64,000 bases of DNA from contig OX393579.1 in assembly GCA_947652605.1 (NCBI GenBank), forward strand, positions 3,658,001-3,722,000, read 5' to 3'. Position numbers and translations under genes: made by a program. The notes under the pieces are model-generated. The model did not search any database. It was not told the origin of the DNA and worked only from the letters and a program-made list of their open reading frames with translations. Positions 62,933 to 64,000 of this stretch are shown in pieces (position 1 is the first letter of the stretch; every line of letters starts with the position of its first letter). The stretch comes from Elmis aenea (Eukaryota > Arthropoda > Insecta > Coleoptera > Elmidae).

Positions 62933-64000
62933 GAGCTGGTTTTAATTTTTAATAATTTCCTAAAAATACCGTGCTTTAGTTAATACATATGTTCCTTGAG
63001 CGACTATTTCGAAACAATTTTAATTATTGATTTGTATATCACAGAAACAGTTTATCCATCGTCTCTTTACATGAATACAATTGTATTGCATATGTCTTTC
63101 AATGAGCTGGTTTTAATTTTTAATAATTTCCTAAAAATACCGTGCTTTAGTTAATACATATGTTCCTTGAGCGACTATTTCGAAACAATTTTAATTATTG
63201 ATTTGTATATCACAGGACAAGTTTATCCTTCGCATCTTTACATGAATACAATTGTTTTGCATATGTCTTTCAATGAGCTGGTTTTAATTTTTAATAATTT
63301 CCTAAAAATACCGTGCTTTAGTTAATACATATGTTCCTTGAGCGACTATTTTGAAACAATTTTAATTATTGATTTGTATATCACAGGAACAGTTTATCCA
63401 TCGCCTCTTTATATGAATACAATTGTTTTGCATATGTCTTTCAATGAGCTGGTTTTAATTTTTAATAATTTCCTAAAAATACCGTGCTTTAGTTAATACA
63501 TATGTTCCTTGAGCGACTATTTCTAAACAATTTTAATTATTGATTGGTATATCACAGGAACAGTTTATCCATCGCCTCTTTACATGAATACAATTGTTTT
63601 GCATATATCTTTCAATGAGCTGGTTTTAATTTTTAATAATTTCCTAAAAATACCGTGCTTTAGTTAATACATATGTTCCTTGAGCGACTATTTCGAAACA
63701 ATTTTAATTATTGATTTGTATATCACAGAAACAGTTTATCCATCGCCTCTTTACATGAATACAAATGTTTTGCATATGTCTTTCAATGAGCTGGTTTTAA
63801 TTTTTAATGATTTCCTAAAAATACCGTGCTTTAGTTAATACATATGTTCCTTGAGCGACTATTTTTAAACAATTTTAATTATTGATTTGTATATCACAGG
63901 ACAAGTTTATCCTTCGCATCTTTACATGAATACAATTGTTTTGCATATGTCTTTCAATGAGCTGGTTTTAATTTTTAATAATTTCCTAAAAATACCGTGC
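62933..64000 (+). repeat. 19-monomer HOR, copy B (truncated by window end)
   Basis: The first six monomers repeat 59,684 onward: cgtctcttt with tgtattgc, ggacaag, ttttgaaac with tatatg, gattggtatatc with catatatc, cagaaac, and tttttaaac with ggacaag. Differences include acaaatgtt at about 63,762 and aatgatttcc at about 63,807. The final 42 bases are the start of monomer 375, so the array continues past the window. Confidence 0.85.

Larger units (their letters stand above)
1..64000 (+). repeat. 171-bp satellite array (374 complete monomers plus 42 bases)
   Basis: The same 171-base unit repeats from the first base to the last. Taking gagctgg as monomer position 1, it occurs at 1, 172 and 343 and last at 63,959; the distance 63,958 equals 374 x 171 + 4. 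The consensus I derived by eye holds about 71 T, 51 A, 27 C and 22 G. All copies have the same orientation and nothing interrupts them. Arrays of this kind are known from eukaryotic heterochromatin, often at centromeres, and 171 bp is close to one nucleosome plus linker; a centromeric role here is inference only. I do not recognise the family. Both ends of the window lie inside the array, so its true size is unknown. Confidence 0.98.

Noticed and set aside
1..64000. CRISPR array
   Set aside because: There is no alternation of conserved repeat and unique spacer; the full 171-base unit is conserved, and no cas gene is present.
1..64000. Primate alpha satellite, because of the 171-bp period
   Set aside because: Only the length agrees. 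I see no resemblance to alpha satellite sequence and no complete CENP-B box. Length alone is weak evidence.
1..64000. Transposon, retroelement or rDNA insertion within the array
   Set aside because: The 171-base phase is continuous apart from two TA insertions, so nothing else is inserted; no target-site duplications, terminal repeats or transposase or polymerase frames are present.
1..64000. Inverted segments or strand switches within the array
   Set aside because: Reading through, I never meet the reverse-complement monomer; all units lie on the + strand.

Overview
The whole 64,000-base window is one uninterrupted tandem satellite array. A 171-bp, AT-rich monomer (about 71% A+T in the consensus I derived by eye) is repeated head-to-tail 374 times, followed by 42 bases of a 375th copy. 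Every copy is on the same strand. I see no inversion, transposon, unique spacer, RNA gene or credible protein-coding gene. Tandem satellites of this size are known from eukaryotic pericentromeric, centromeric or subtelomeric heterochromatin, so the window suggests a eukaryotic chromosome. I do not recognise the satellite family and cannot name the organism.

The period is very regular. The motif gagctgg starts at 1, 172, 343 and so on, and last at 63,959, which is 374 x 171 + 4. The 4 extra bases come from two 2-bp TA insertions, at about 25,878 and 35,798, which are copies of one event. Monomers differ mainly by substitutions at a limited set of positions, and linked variants allow single monomer types to be followed along the array.

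These variants show nested higher-order repeats (HORs). 1-1,330 is a fragment related to 13,852-15,181. 1,331-4,446 is a mosaic. 4,447-7,182 is an 8-monomer unit (1,368 bp) in two copies. 7,012-10,431 is a 10-monomer unit (1,710 bp) in two copies. 11,116-22,743 is a 34-monomer unit (5,814 bp) in two copies. 22,744-25,650 is a segment whose partner lies about 36 kb downstream. 25,651-44,464 is a ~9.9-kb unit and a rearranged second copy, carrying inside it a 6-monomer (1,026 bp) duplication and, in the first copy only, a 14-monomer (2,394 bp) duplication. 42,584-58,144 is a 45-monomer unit (7,695 bp) in two copies, one lacking a monomer. 58,145-59,683 is a bridge related to 21.5-22.9 kb. 59,684 to the end is a 19-monomer unit (3,249 bp) whose second copy runs off the window. 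A marker module of about five monomers recurs at 2,566, 10,261, 25,651, 35,571, 44,465, 52,160 and 61,565.

No genes work together here. The structure fits repeated in-register unequal exchange or replication slippage in a satellite. Short open frames of 62-109 codons exist only because 171 is a multiple of three and a few monomers lose a recurrent stop codon; I do not consider them genes.
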